Shown: in pieces, positions 1-11,650 of the stretch | Numbering within the stretch: the stretch's first letter is position 1 | Layout: every line of letters starts with the position of its first letter | The notes under the pieces: generated by a model | Databases searched by the model: none | What the model saw: the letters and a program-made list of their open reading frames with translations, nothing else | Told to the model about the DNA's origin: nothing | DNA from: Buxus sempervirens | Lineage: Eukaryota > Streptophyta > Magnoliopsida > Buxales > Buxaceae | Length of the DNA stretch: 64,000 bases | NCBI GenBank assembly: GCA_947561395.2 | Contig: OX387194.1 | Location: 10,588,048-10,652,047 of the forward strand | Direction of reading: 5' to 3' | Program-made: the position numbers and the translations under genes

Positions 1-2160
1 TTATTGGGTCAATGGAAGTTAAAACTCTTGCATTATAATGATAATGGAATTAAAAACTCTTGCACCCACATATAATGTAAATGATAAAGCATAGTTAATT
101 CATATCAAATGTTCAAAATATACATTATTAAGCATGAAACTGTTGACACGGTAACTTTTTAGGGACAAAAAACTTCAGAAGACAAGAGCTACAGTTTGTG
201 GAATAAGCCTAGCTAAGTACTATAGGACAGATGAATGCTAGGCCAGACAATGTGATGACATGAAAAGCATAAGTCTGGTTACCTTGCAATTGCCCATGCA
301 CCTAACCTGTGCCTGCTCCCTCCCACCCCGAACTCAACAACACTCCAAATTAAGTTGAAAGATAATCATATTTCATACCCTAGAAGAAAAATAATTATAA
401 GAAGGAATTTTCTGCATGATTAAATCCATGAATAAATGTAAAAAAAATTTTGAAAGATAAGCATTTCATTTCAAAAGTAATAATCCCAAATTAATTTCTA
501 TGCACTGTATAAATATATTTATACAGGCTGAAGGTGCAGAAGGCATAATCCATTCCACACCTTCAGCCTGTTTCCCTCTTATATAAATGTAAAACATGAT
601 CCAGCAGATCACTCCCACATTCATACCTATGCACTGACCCAATCAAGTCACTCCAAACTGTATAACAGTCAGAATATGACTTCAATTAAATTAGTAGATT
701 GAAACCTAAGTTACATGCACAAGGGACTGGCTGAAGGTGCTTAAATTCCCTTGATGGAATTCATCTTCAAACTGTTCCTCTATACGGTGGTCAAACAGTC
801 AGAAGATGACTTCCAATAAAGGAATTTTACCACTGTATACTTCTAACTGTATAAGTATTTCATCAAGAAGTGGTCAAAGAGACAGAAGATAACTTCCAAC
901 AATGGTCAAACAGCTTCAACTCTTTATCCTCGCTTTTGCATGCATCACGAGGTTATTATTTGATAAGTCCTAAGTTGGAATTAAGTGCTTAATTATGCAA
1001 TCCCAAATGCAGCCGAAAACAGCCACTATCTGGGGATTAATTTTGATTTTAGCAATATAACTATATATGGATGGCAATATCAGTTCGTTGACATATAGAG
1101 AAATAAGAAACTTACAGAGCTCTAAAATGAATGAGGTACTGTCCACCATACTGAAAATAAGCACTGGGCCTGCAACATAGAAGAAAAGTGTTTCAGATAT
1201 AACTGCAAGGCAGACCCATCAGCAATTGAGCAGGACTATTTCTGCCTTCACAAATTCTGAACCAAAGTATATTGAAAGTCCATGGGTAGCCCCCACTTAC
1301 AAAACAAGATTGAGAGGTCTTTCAGAACCCATACAAATGAACTGACCAAGTACAAGGTCCCTCCTAACCAGATCAGGTACAGCAACTGCCAATTCAACTA
1401 GAAACTTGTTATAATGGTTAATACAGAACAAAATGGAAACCAAATGAGCTAAAATAACAATATTATGAGGAACTATACAATAACACATTAAGATTTGACG
1501 TTAGAAAATTTATTAAATTATCATATAAGAAATTTTTATGCAAGCACTTGATTCCATCCATGCATTACTAGCACTGACATATAAAAACGAAAAATAAAAT
1601 GACTTTTAAAGTTATTACCAGAGATTTCTGAAAGCTCAAGATCTTGCTTGTTAGTAATGTCATATAGCTAGAGAAAATTTGATTAAGAAGATCATATAAA
1701 ATGGAAATGGCGAGACAAATGCTTATTCTCCTAAGATCTTGATTGCTAGTAACATCATATAACCAGAGAAAATCTAATTACCAGCTTTAAAAGCAATGTC
1801 ATTCGTTCGTAGTAAGTTTCATAAAGAAAAATATGATTCATTAAATCCACAAAACAGATCTGCGAAATCTTCACAGATCTATTCAGAAATTGAAACACAC
1901 CTCTGAATGCAGATGTCAAGCAACCATCTAATCTGAAGATTTATCTAGAAATTGGAACCCCAAGGCTTCATCAGTCATTACCACATGCTGTTTTTGTCAT
2001 ATAGAATGCAAGAGAGAGAGAGAGAGGGATCAAGAGAGATAGTATATTCACAGCGAGAGGAGGGGAGACAAAAAAAGAGAGAGAGACTGAAAGAGATGAG
2101 AGATTTATAGAGAGAAAGATAGGGTAGACAGAAGACACAAACACAGATGGAGGGAAAAAG
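1..2160. other. Gene-free AT-rich stretch, possibly interior of a CACTA element
   Basis: No convincing coding exon is visible on either strand. There are loose repeats of a motif like CAGAAGATGACTTCCAA between about 780 and 900, and a GA-rich simple repeat near 2010-2110 that resembles the 5' UTR of a minus-strand gene. A short minus-strand segment near 1307-1400 is bounded by AG and GTAAGT splice-like signals, but its peptide is not recognisable. Because a CACTA-like end follows at 2319, this stretch may be cargo of an element whose left end lies outside the window; that is inference. Confidence 0.35.
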
Positions 2161-2164
2161 TGGT

Positions 2165-2319
2165 AAATATTTGCCTTTAAGTGGCGATCTATTAAAGGCC
2201 GCTGCTAAAAGCCTCTTAACTCATTCATTGGGGGAAAAAGGCCTTCTTAATTGCTGCCCCTGAATCCTCTTTTCTTTCCTTTTTTTCCCTCTTTTTTTTT
2301 TTTTTTTTTGGGTATAGTG
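2165..2319. mobile_element. CACTA-like right terminus (element extends left)
   Basis: The segment has the GCGG/GCTGCTAAAAG subterminal motifs seen in the two better-supported CACTA elements of this window, followed by a T tract and a terminal TAGTG. The terminal bases GGGTATAGTG differ from the usual TTTTGTAGTG, and no left end can be seen, so this is a weak call. It may be the right end of an element that starts outside the window. Confidence 0.35.
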
Positions 2320-2678
2320 AATAACTCCGTAAACAATTGATTATCAATCATTAAGATGGCAAGAAAAAGAACACAATCTTGAGCACTAAAATGACAACAA
2401 AAACAAGAGAAATATATTTCAATCACAACAAAATTTTAGCCTTTTACCGGCAGACAAAAACCGCGGGTAAAGCCATAAAGACCACCGCTAAAAGGTACTG
2501 GCCCCGACAATTATCCGCTGCTAAAAGTATTGTCGCTGAATCATTTAGCGGCGGTTTTAAGACCGCCACAAATGTGTTTCATTTTTCAAAAAAAATTTAT
2601 TTTTAGCGCGTGAGATTCCCTTGCCTATACCCCACCCCCATTGCCCGTGACCGTGACCATGCCCGTGCCCCCTACCCC

Positions 2679-2841
2679 ATTGTGAGCATTTCTTCTGAAG
2701 CCAAAATCTGGTGGTTCAGTGAAACCACCGGCTGACATGCATTTGGGGGTGTAGGCCCCACCATTGAAAAATGCCATCCATCCGCAAGTTTCATGCTGGA
2801 ACCATTGGGTAACCATTGGGTGGCTCCAGGTGAAACGGTCT
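2679..2841. mobile_element. Small non-autonomous element (MITE family 1), copy 1
   Basis: A 163-bp segment flanked by the 8-bp direct repeat CCTACCCC (2671-2678 and 2842-2849). A related copy lies at 57373-57522 in unrelated surroundings. Both contain a fold-back core GGTGGTT...AACCACC and the segment ATCCATCCGCAAGTTTCATG. Terminal inverted repeats are poor. The 8-bp duplication would fit a hAT-type element. Confidence 0.6.
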
Positions 2842-2865
2842 CCTACCCCTTGCCCCCTGGCCCCA

Positions 2866-2905
2866 CTCCCTGCTCCTTGCTCCTTGCTCCTTGCTCCCTG
2901 CTCCC
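2866..2905. repeat. Short tandem repeat, TGCTCCT unit
   Basis: About five copies of a 7-bp unit TGCTCC(T/C), embedded in a C-rich stretch. The open reading frames that run through it are products of the repeat and are not considered genes. Confidence 0.85.
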
Positions 2906-3485
2906 AAACGCCCTCCCACTTACTCCGTGCTCCTTTCTCCATGCACCCACCTGCCCTTTCTTATTAAAAATTAAGAAAATATAAAAAGTGCTTATTTTAA
3001 AGGCCTTGTTACAAAGCATTACGAAAACCTTGTTTATTAGCCTAAACAAATCTGTACAAATTTATAATTAAATCATGCATATTCAAGAAATAAAAGTAAA
3101 ATTCTTCTCAAGTATAACTAAGTTGAAATCGATCAAGATTCTAAAAAAAAAACTGAAAAAGGAAGAAGGTTTTCTAAAGAAAGAATTTATCGAAGAATAA
3201 CTAAAATACAAAGGAAGCACTCCCCACCCCTAGAAAAAATTCAAAAAAAAAAAGGAAAACAATGAATTTATTTAACAAAACTGAAATAATTCGAAACCAA
3301 TTTATGCACACTTACAATAAATTATTCATGGATGAAGTGAACTGAACAGCATGCCAGCTGATTTCAGTAAAATGGCACTAAAGTTCCCAATCAGCATGCC
3401 AAAAGATATATAAGTAAACTCTGGATATAAATTGAAAGGAAAATAATGCTAAATAAAAATCAAAATTGTCACCATTGTTCACTAC

Positions 3486-3700
3486 AACAATGGTGTCTTA
3501 TGAGAAAAATATCCTCCTTTAAGGAGCGCATAGAAATCAACCTTCTTAGGTTTAAAGGTTTCTCACTTCTTCAATGGTTCTCTGTAGGCAGCAACAAATT
3601 CATTCTAGAGACCAACCCAATATGAACGACCGTTGCACTTATGGATGGGTGAAACGCAGGGTGACATCACACACCATTCATACCAAACCTGCATATCCAG
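3486..3700 (-). pseudogene. Decayed protein-coding remnant, family not recognised
   Basis: Read on the minus strand, one frame stays coding-like through about 65 codons but has two in-frame stops. Readable pieces include [33 protein letters not shown] and FKPKKVDFYALLKGGYFS. The composition and continuity look like an old exon, not random sequence. The remnant lies inside the outer CACTA element, so it may be cargo. I do not recognise the family. Confidence 0.35.
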
Positions 3701-4969
3701 GGAACCATTAGCTCACAGAAATAAGAATCTGCACTTCAAAAACAGGGAAAGCATACAACAACATGAATGAACTACCGCACAATGTTTTTAAATTAAAGGC
3801 AATAATTCATATGGTCATCAAAATGTCCCGCAAATATCAGGCCATCTAGTCATAGATGATCAAAACATCCAGCCTAAAGATAATATGTCAGAAAACAAAT
3901 TTTCTGTTTTTTTTCTCCCCATCTTTAAGATCCTAAACAAGCAAAGGGATGTTTGACCAATCTAAAAGCAAACAAAATTTCAAGTTGTTTTAACGATTTT
4001 GAAAACAGGAGAAGAGAAAAACATGCTAGGAAACAATTAGTCAAAATCAGTTACAAGTTTTACAAATCAATAAAGATACATTTAGTAGGTCTAATGATCA
4101 TGATATAAAAGTTGTTTGAAACGATCATATCAGTGGCGGTGAACGTGGTCTTAATAGCACTGGTGGCGGCAGTAGTGCTCATAGAGGCAGTGGTTTGGTG
4201 GTGGTGATGGCAGGGTAAAAATCGTGCACATGCAAGCTGTAACACTGTATATAGTTCAATATGCTGAGCCAAAGCTACAACTCTAGCAAGCTAAAATTAT
4301 TCTAATAACAAGTTAATGAAATGGCACCCCTACAAATAAAGGGGAAAAGAATTTAGCCAGGAAAAATATAGGATCTATAAGAAAGGATGTGAGAGCCAAT
4401 CAACAAAAAAGATGAGAAATTGAAGTCCTACAAACACTTTAAACAGAGAAAATGGAGAAGTGACCAGCTGTGAAACATGGGAAAAATCACCGGGATGATT
4501 CCCCCTCCGTCAACACACGGGGCTCAACGTAAAAATGGGAGAGTCGCCACCATTCAGATTTTTGGAGGTGTGAATGGACACCAAAAGATTCAAAAATAAG
4601 CAAAAAGTGCTAAAAGGCAAGTTCTAGAGTAAAAATAACTCTACTTGAAAATCAAATCCAGAGATGGGTAAAGGGATTGGATTATGAACGGGGAAAGGTG
4701 TTAGGCACCCCCATTCACCCACACAAGGTGGTTGCCAAGTATTGTTCATGCAAAAACACTACAAAATTTCGATGAATTAGAGGCAGATTTGTAATGGCGG
4801 TTCAAAAAAACCGCTAGTAATAATTTATACAGGGGCGCTCCTGACCCGAGCACCCCAAAAAAACCCACGGTGGTTAGATGTTAATTCTCATCAACGGCAT
4901 TTATTTTCTAAGCGCCATAACTCATTTTTAGTGGCTGCCGCTAATAGACACTCATTGAACCCGTGCGCC

Positions 4970-4989
4970 CCCCCCCCCCCCCCCCCCCT
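4970..4989. repeat. C homopolymer tract
   Basis: About 20 consecutive C residues within the 5'-UTR-like leader of the inner CACTA cargo. Length may be unreliable in an assembly. Confidence 0.85.
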
Positions 4990-7099
4990 CCTGCTTCTTC
5001 CTCCACCCTCCCAAATTCCCGATCAGGCATTTCTTCTCTCGATTGAAGCCCTAGCCATTTCTTCTCTCCCAATCGGCTTTGCATCGGCATTTTTCGACTC
5101 GGCGCAGGGGAAATCCTAATTGGATTCTTTTTTCACAGAAAGAGAAACAAAGAGGAAACAGACTCGTGGAGCCTTGGTGCCTGTGATGCGTGGAAGTGGT
5201 GACAGAAAAGGGGGAGATCGTGTTGGAAGCTCTTGAAATGGCGGATTGAGTCTCTAGGAAACCCTAACTCGTCCATAAACCGCACTATTGTCGTCTTTAC
5301 TTCTTTCGGATCCGATCGGTCTAGTATCTGAGGTATGATCGCTTTTATGCTGTGCTAATAGATTTATTGATTTGTTGAAATTCTGGTGGTTGATAGAAAC
5401 GGTCCCGAGCTTGTCGCTGGCTTGCCTTAGCCGCTCTCCCTGCATTTCCATTCTCGTGCGACGAGAGGAGCTTGAATTTATAATATATAACCCTAATTCC
5501 TTTATCTTCTCTGTTCCAACCAGATAGAACCTTGAAGGAGTCTTTGGTTGCTCAAATATCAGATTGCTATCAAGACCGTGAGTCTCCTTGAATCCACTTT
5601 TGTTCAATTGAAAGCGACATTGTGAGGTATTTCCCTGTTTGTATCGTGATTTCAGGAAATATATCGTGATTTTTGTCCATTTTATTATGCTTTCGATCCA
5701 GCCTTTTTTTTTTGTAATTTTCTAAGTTATTGGAGGATCTTGTTGATGTTTTTCTGTGTTTTGCCATAGAGATTGGCTTAACATCGTTTTTATTCGTTCT
5801 CTGTTCTGTATGTTGCAATTAGTTTTTCATGTAGAGGATTTAGAAAGGCGTGTTTTGGTAATGATTCTAATAAGGGGAAAGAGACAAAAAGAAAAAGGAT
5901 TTATAGGCTTGGGAAATGAGCTCGATCAAAGCTTCTATTTTTGTAGGTACCATATCCCCTCACCGATTTCAACTCCATAGTTGAACTAACTTGGACAATA
6001 ATTGAAACTTGTAATTTTTACGGAATTTGTCAAATGTTTTTTTCACTCTTTCTACTTCATCTCCATGACTCTCCTGTTCATAGACTACACATCTAGTAGA
6101 GGCTGAGAGGTTTTCCACAAGATTTGTACTATCTCCAATGGCTGAATATAGCACCTCTGAAATATATACTGTTTAAAACAACTGTCTTCATTTTTACTTA
6201 ATAGAGATATGCAGCCCATCAAATCATGAGCTCATTCTCTGCTGCACCATCTATGCTACCTTCCTCCTTTACCTTCTTTCTTGCATACTGGGCCTACTAT
6301 ATATACACTCATGAGAGGTATCTCTGACTCTATTATAAGGAAGAAAAATCCACACACACACACACACACAATTATTTGGCTACTCAAGATCAATCTGAAC
6401 TTAGCACACCAATTTAAATTCCACATCACTGATTCAAATTCCATATCATCATTATCCTGTGCAACTGACTCATGCAACTGATGGGATCAAACTATTAATA
6501 ATCTCTCGTGAGCTGTATTGGCATTTTTACCGTCTGATTTTATTTAACTTTATTTTTTGCCTTTTTATGTAATGGTATATAACAACATGATTATTCAGAA
6601 TGTCATTAAACAGAATTGTGGAGATTAAGCTCATCTTAAGTATTGTTTAGATATCCTTTTGTACACTCACCAGTCCCAACAAATTCTGTCATGCTCAAAC
6701 CAAGCTGCTATAACTTGGATAGGAGATCACATCCTCAATATACTGATGCAGAAAGATACACATCTGGTACAGAGAAAGACCCTTTCAGCCCTTTTGTTTT
6801 GTGATAAATTTTCTGGGGTGATAAATAGATGTAGCAAATACTAGCAATATGAATTCAGAATAATACCTTGTTAAGGCTCAAATATCAAAACCCAACCATT
6901 TTTTGCAAGCTACATCAAGCGAATCTAAGAAGGAACTACAGAATTTTTTTGCAAACTTGGCTAACTTTTGGAACAATAGAAATTTTAGGAACTACATAAA
7001 TATCTTCATGCACATTTGGGAACAATAGAATTTCTGCACTTGAATTAGATTCACGGGTTATTGCTTATTAAATTGTTCTTTTTTGATTGCTGCGGAAGG

Positions 7100-7428
7100 T
7101 TATCTGTATAGACAATGGTTGTGATGTAAGTCCTTGTTTTGTTATAGCATTTCTAATTACTTATTTGATTTGTAGAAATTATAGGGCTGATGTTAGCTTT
7201 TGCACTACAAATGCTTGTAAAAGGAATGCATCTAATGATACTGAAAATATGCTCTTTATTATCTGAATGCTGTCACTTCACTATTGGTATTTACTGTTGC
7301 TGGCTCCTTGTTTTGCAGATATTCTGAATGATTCATGGTCCCCAGCCATGACCGTTAGTTCAATCTGTATCAGCATTCTTTCCATGTTATCAAGCTCAAA
7401 ACTAGAACAACTCCAGATGTTATTGGGT
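7100..7428 (+). pseudogene. Captured fragment of a ubiquitin-conjugating enzyme E2 (UBC16/17/18 type)
   Basis: An exon-like segment starts at 7319 directly after a TTTTGCAG acceptor and encodes DILNDSWSPAMTVSSICIS followed by ILSMLSSS. This matches the region of plant UBC15-18 (E2 W-like) enzymes that follows the active-site cysteine loop. About 200 bp upstream, near 7100-7122, a degenerate TATAGACAATGG segment ending at a GTAAGTC donor resembles the preceding exon that normally encodes IYSNGHICL. The catalytic Cys codon is not preserved. After SSS the frame is lost. The fragment has no complete UBC fold and cannot be functional. It lies wholly inside the inner CACTA element, so capture by the transposon is the likely origin. 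Confidence 0.7.
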
Positions 7429-7878
7429 AAATCCTGCTCTTCTTTTTACTCCTTTTGGTTGAAATTTTCTGGGGTTTAATGCATTCTAATCAAAACTACC
7501 ACAGACAAACCTGCTTTGGGAATCCTATGATCTCTCTGTAATAGTCTCATCTGAAGTGAATAATAAAGGTGTTTCAATAATATGTACTTTCCTGGCTAAA
7601 TTTCTTTGGGCAGGAATTGATTAATCAATCTAGGCTACTCCTGTCCTAACTTTCAGAAATACATCAGAGGCTGAGGTATCTTTTTGAAGCCTTCTGTAGT
7701 TCAAGTGTCCTTTTTTTATTTCTCCTTAGCAGGAAACTTTTAGAAAACAGCAACTTATGTCAATAGAGTGTACTAGTCAGGTAAATTTTATCCCTACTTT
7801 TGTGTGGATATTGTGCCAAATGGTTTTCTTATTCATTCATAGTTAAAGTGATTTACAAAATTAAATTTTTCTTTGCAG

Positions 7879-8490
7879 TTCCAGAATGGGATGCATTTAC
7901 CCATAGTAATGGGAACCTCACTGAACTTGTACCAAAGGCTTTAGAAGTTTATCAATCTAGTTTGCCACATGAACATAATTTTTTATTAACATCTACAGGT
8001 TTATTGGCCCATCCGCCACAACCTGCTCAATGATCAATTTAATTGGGTAGATACAGTTCTTATCATTTATTCAGCCATATAATAGATGGCATTCCCGTAT
8101 TTATAATTTTTCCTATTCTAATGGCTGACTACAGTTTACTTTCTAGAGACATGCAGTGCTCTGCAGATGCCTCCCTTCCAAGCTATTCCAGTTTACTTGG
8201 TACAAGCCAACAAGGAAATGATGTAGTGCAAGAAGGTGGTCCTATGAATGAGTTAGACAGAAATGCAAGAGCTCTTATTTGTTTTTCCTACCACCAGTCT
8301 TATGTCTTCTCCTTCCACATGTTTGAAAGTTGCAGCAACTGATTTGCTTTTAATATTGGAAAAGCTCTTAGTGAATTTGTTATTTGCAACAAAGAAGGGA
8401 GCAAGTTTAGAAGGAAGATTTCCATATACGGTTAGAAAACCTGAGTTGATCTTACATAGGCTTTTGCAACATCTATGGTTTCAGGTTTAC
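7879..8490 (+). pseudogene. Captured exon-like fragments of an unrecognised gene
   Basis: After a TTCTTTGCAG acceptor, 7879-8033 encodes a protein-like stretch beginning VPEWDAFTHSNGNLTELVPK and ending at a stop. Two further coding-like stretches follow, about 8130-8340 (with SLPSYSSLLGTSQQG) and about 8290-8490 (with LLLILEKLLVNLLFATKKG), in different frames, as expected for exons with decay or unspliced introns. I do not recognise the protein. Position inside the CACTA element suggests it was captured together with, or next to, the E2 fragment. Confidence 0.45.
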
Positions 8491-10722
8491 CTTATATCAA
8501 GTTCATTTTATTAAAACCTAATCCATTTTTCCCTGTTATGTTCATCTGTAATTTTGTGGCAATTTCTATGCTAAGGCCCTTTTAAAAACTTTGTTTGGAT
8601 TTTTACCTCTTATAATGATCTCTGTGTTTGGACTTTTCATTTAAGTTGTGTTTGCTAGTCTGTTTATATTCTGATACAAAATGTCTGATTGTCATAGAGG
8701 AGGTAATGATATTAATTGAGAATTTTCTTTGTAGATATGGTTTGAATTGTCATTAGATTGGTTACTTTCAAGACCTTGTTATGGGTTATCGTGAGTGTGC
8801 TTGAATCCATTGAGGAATTTTTTTGCATTTTTGTGGGGATTTTATCTGGAGGAGTCATTATTCATTTCTAGCTATTTGCTTACTTTACCATGTGTTGGGC
8901 ATTTGACAAAATTTTTCCATGCTTTCAGGAAGTGTTGCTTATTAAAACCCAGAGATGCTCAATGTAGGCCTTGGGGATTACTCCTTTCTCAAGGCAAGGG
9001 ATGGTAGTGGGGCGGGTTAGACGGATAACACACCCCAACTTGATGTCTAGTGTTTGGTATTAGGTTAGGGGCAAATTTGGGTCTAGTCCAACCCACCCGA
9101 CCCCTTTCATCATATGTTTAAGTTATAACTTTTTTATATGTTTTATATAAATAAATCCTTTTCATATGTTTAGCATTTTGGTACCTCGAACCCATCCTGT
9201 TGCCGTTCATGCTTTCTCCAAAAGTTTTGGTGATGATGGGACGTTTCATGGGAAAGGAGCACCACAACGGTCAAAAAAAAAAAATTTTAAATACACAATT
9301 ACCGGCGGTTGGAAACCGCCGGTAATAGTCTAACACAGCAATGACAAACAGCGGCGATTGGCGCCACTAAATGTATTTTTTATTACCGGAGCTTGTAAAA
9401 ACGCCGTTAAAAGCGCTGCAGATACAATCTGCGACGCTCGATTTAATGGCAGTTGGGCAAACGCCAATAATATAATTACCGGCGGTTTTTTATTTTTACC
9501 GGCGGTTTTAAAAACCTGTTTTTTAGTAGTGAAAGTAAGAAAGCTTGCTAAAATCATTAAAAAACATTGAAAAAGATTTAAACAAATGTGTGATATCTTC
9601 ACATGAGAAATCCAAATGGATTCCAGATCCTCTTTTATGTCAATATCACTTCTGGAATATCACCAAAAGATGGAAATCAAAGCAAAAGTTACACAAAACC
9701 AAGTTGAGTTAAATCCGGGAAATTCGGTAAAAGCAAGAACCATTTGTCTTGAAATCATTCAAATCCAATTTTAAATTGAATCAAACCAAATCCATTTGAA
9801 AGATTATGGTAAATAAGAGTCTCATGCAAAATTTCAAGTAAATCCGGTTGAAATCCTAGGAGTTATGCCTCCTTTAAAGTTGCTACTGGAGATAATTAAA
9901 AGTGGCAAGTGGGCAACTTCGGAAAATCATTTAGAAACATCGGCTCCATATAAATTCATGAAATTTAGTGTGAGTGAAGTCTGTATGGCCATCTTTCAGA
10001 TGAAACTAGCCTCATATAAAAATTCATTCGGATGTGCCCTGGGTGGTCTCCCGAACAGGCCCCGAAGATCACAAATTTACCCAGAAAAGTGCTGTTGAGC
10101 AGTTCTGAGTAAATCTGTTACCAACAGCACAAATGGAGTCAAAAAATTATGAAACCAATTGGATTTGAAAATAGACTCATAAAGGAGTTCCCAGAAACAA
10201 AAATCACTCGAATCGGACTTAAAACGAACACATGGTGCTCAGTCGAAGTGACAAGTTATGTATTCAGATCAGAACTGACCTATCAACTTCGACAGAGAGG
10301 TGTCAAAAATCTGCTTGATAGAAATTAATGAAATTTGGTAGGCATAAACTAGACAGCCTCACCTTTCCCATGGTTCTGGAATCACTCCAAAATTCATCCG
10401 GACGATGAAGTTATAAGTGTCCGAAGTCGAGGTACAGTTGCTGTCAAGTTAAGCCATTTTTTATGAAAACCAACTCCAAACAGTGATAAAGTGTGTGTGA
10501 TCCGTGCAAGATTAATTAAAATCCTTTAAAAAACATTTGAAAACATTCCAGAATTGATTGAGGCTATTTATTTCAGATTTATCACGATAAACGCAATAAA
10601 TCCAAAATATGAGCCTATCCCGCCAAAATCATATGCTATGTATGTGTAGGTGTAAAAACCATTCCAATAACGTAGCAAAGATAGTATGCATTCATATCGC
10701 TCAAAATAAGGTTCTAAAACAA

Positions 10723-11105
10723 CCTAGGGTTCCGTTCCATTATCGTTTCCCTTAGTTCTCTCTCCCCGTTAAATACGGTTTTTCAAGATAATCTTGGGGT
10801 ACTTTGAATATGAAAGGGTTTCCATAGAATCACAAGGCTTATAGCATGCATTTAGATCAATAAAAAAGGGATCTAGAACACCCTAGGGTTCCGTTCCATT
10901 ATCGTTTCCCTTAGTTCTCTCTCCCCGTTAAACACGGTTCTTCAAGATAATCTTGGGGTACTTTGAATATGGAACGGTCTTCACAGATTCAGAAGGCTTA
11001 TTCAAAAGAGGTTCTAGCACTAGGATCAATCCCCAGTCTCGTTTCTCCTAGATCCCGCCTTCACGTTTTACGGCTAGGGGGAGTCTTGAGATACTTTGAT
11101 CCGGG
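10723..11105 (-). repeat. Repeated R/U5-type units of solo LTR copy C
   Basis: Two near-identical segments start with CCTAGGGTTCCGTTCC at 10723 and 10882 (159-bp spacing). A third related unit near 11022-11105 contains ACGTTTTACGGCTAG. Equivalent repeated units with the same motif occur in LTR copies B and D, downstream of the TATA box in the LTR's own orientation. Confidence 0.75.
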
Positions 11106-11506
11106 AAAGGGTTTCATACACACATCAAGGCCTTATTCTACAGAAAGGTAGAAGAAGAGATCTAGATCTAGAAATGTAAAAACAAAAATTAAAAAGAGGT
11201 TTGAAGCTTACCTGGGTTCTAGAAGCACTTCCGCAGCAGTTTCCTTCTTCTCTCGGAGCTTTTCTTGGCAAAAGTTCTTGGCAAGAATTGTTGGCAAGAG
11301 AGTTAATGGTCATTTGCTTAAGGAGGAGCCTCCTATTTATAGGCAAAGGCTAGGGTTAGGGTTGGTGAGATGGTAGACACAACATAATGTCCATGGCCCA
11401 CCAACCTTAACCCTAAGGTTATTTCCGAGATTTCCACTCATTTAATGAGGGACATGATGGTAAAAGGTGAAATCTCTCGGAAAACCCTAATTTTGAGCAA
11501 AACTTA

Positions 11507-11650
11507 TATATCCGACATATCAGGTCGGATACACGAGTGCCTTAATGTATCCGGCATATGATGCCGGACACACTAGAGCTTGCTTGTATCCGGCAACTTA
11601 TGTCGAATACGAAGAGATATACTTGTATCCGGCCTGAGTTGTCGGATACA
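11507..11650 (-). repeat. U3 palindrome array of LTR copy C (4 x 39 bp)
   Basis: Four 27-bp imperfect palindromes start at 11507, 11546, 11585 and 11624, exactly 39 bp apart. Each has the form TGTATCCGG-N9-CCGGATACA with a few substitutions, separated by 12-bp linkers. The array ends about 166 bp upstream of the LTR TATA box in minus orientation. Copy D has the same unit and the same spacing. Confidence 0.9.

Larger units (their letters stand above)
4757..9531. mobile_element. CACTA element inside solo LTR copy C, carrying gene fragments
   Basis: The left terminus is CACTACAAAATTTCG and the right terminus is the reverse complement of CACTACTAAAAAACAGG. The 3-bp duplication AAA lies at 4754-4756 and 9532-9534. 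Subterminal GC-rich motifs (GGCGGTT...AACCGC, ACCGGCGGTTTT) occur at both ends. The 4.8-kb interior has no transposase. It instead looks like transcribed host gene sequence: a 5'-UTR-like leader near 4970-5280 with a long C tract, intron-like DNA, and exon remnants of an E2 enzyme (7319-7428) and an unrecognised gene (7879-8490). Confidence 0.85.

Noticed and set aside
2384-2403. CACTAAAATGACAACA as the left end of the outer CACTA element
   Set aside because: Flanking GAG does not match the right-side AAT, and sequence similarity to the other termini starts at 2424, not here.
2625-3049. Several overlapping frames around the TGCTCCT repeat
   Set aside because: They are translations of a short tandem repeat, low in complexity in every frame.
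3480-3495. CACTACAACAATGG as the left end of the outer CACTA element
   Set aside because: The preceding 3 bp (GTT) do not match AAT after 14969, and no subterminal repeats follow. The end at 2424 has both.
11125-11346. Short frame next to the TATA box of LTR copy C
   Set aside because: It lies in the promoter/R region of an LTR, and the equivalent frame is not conserved in copies A, B and D.
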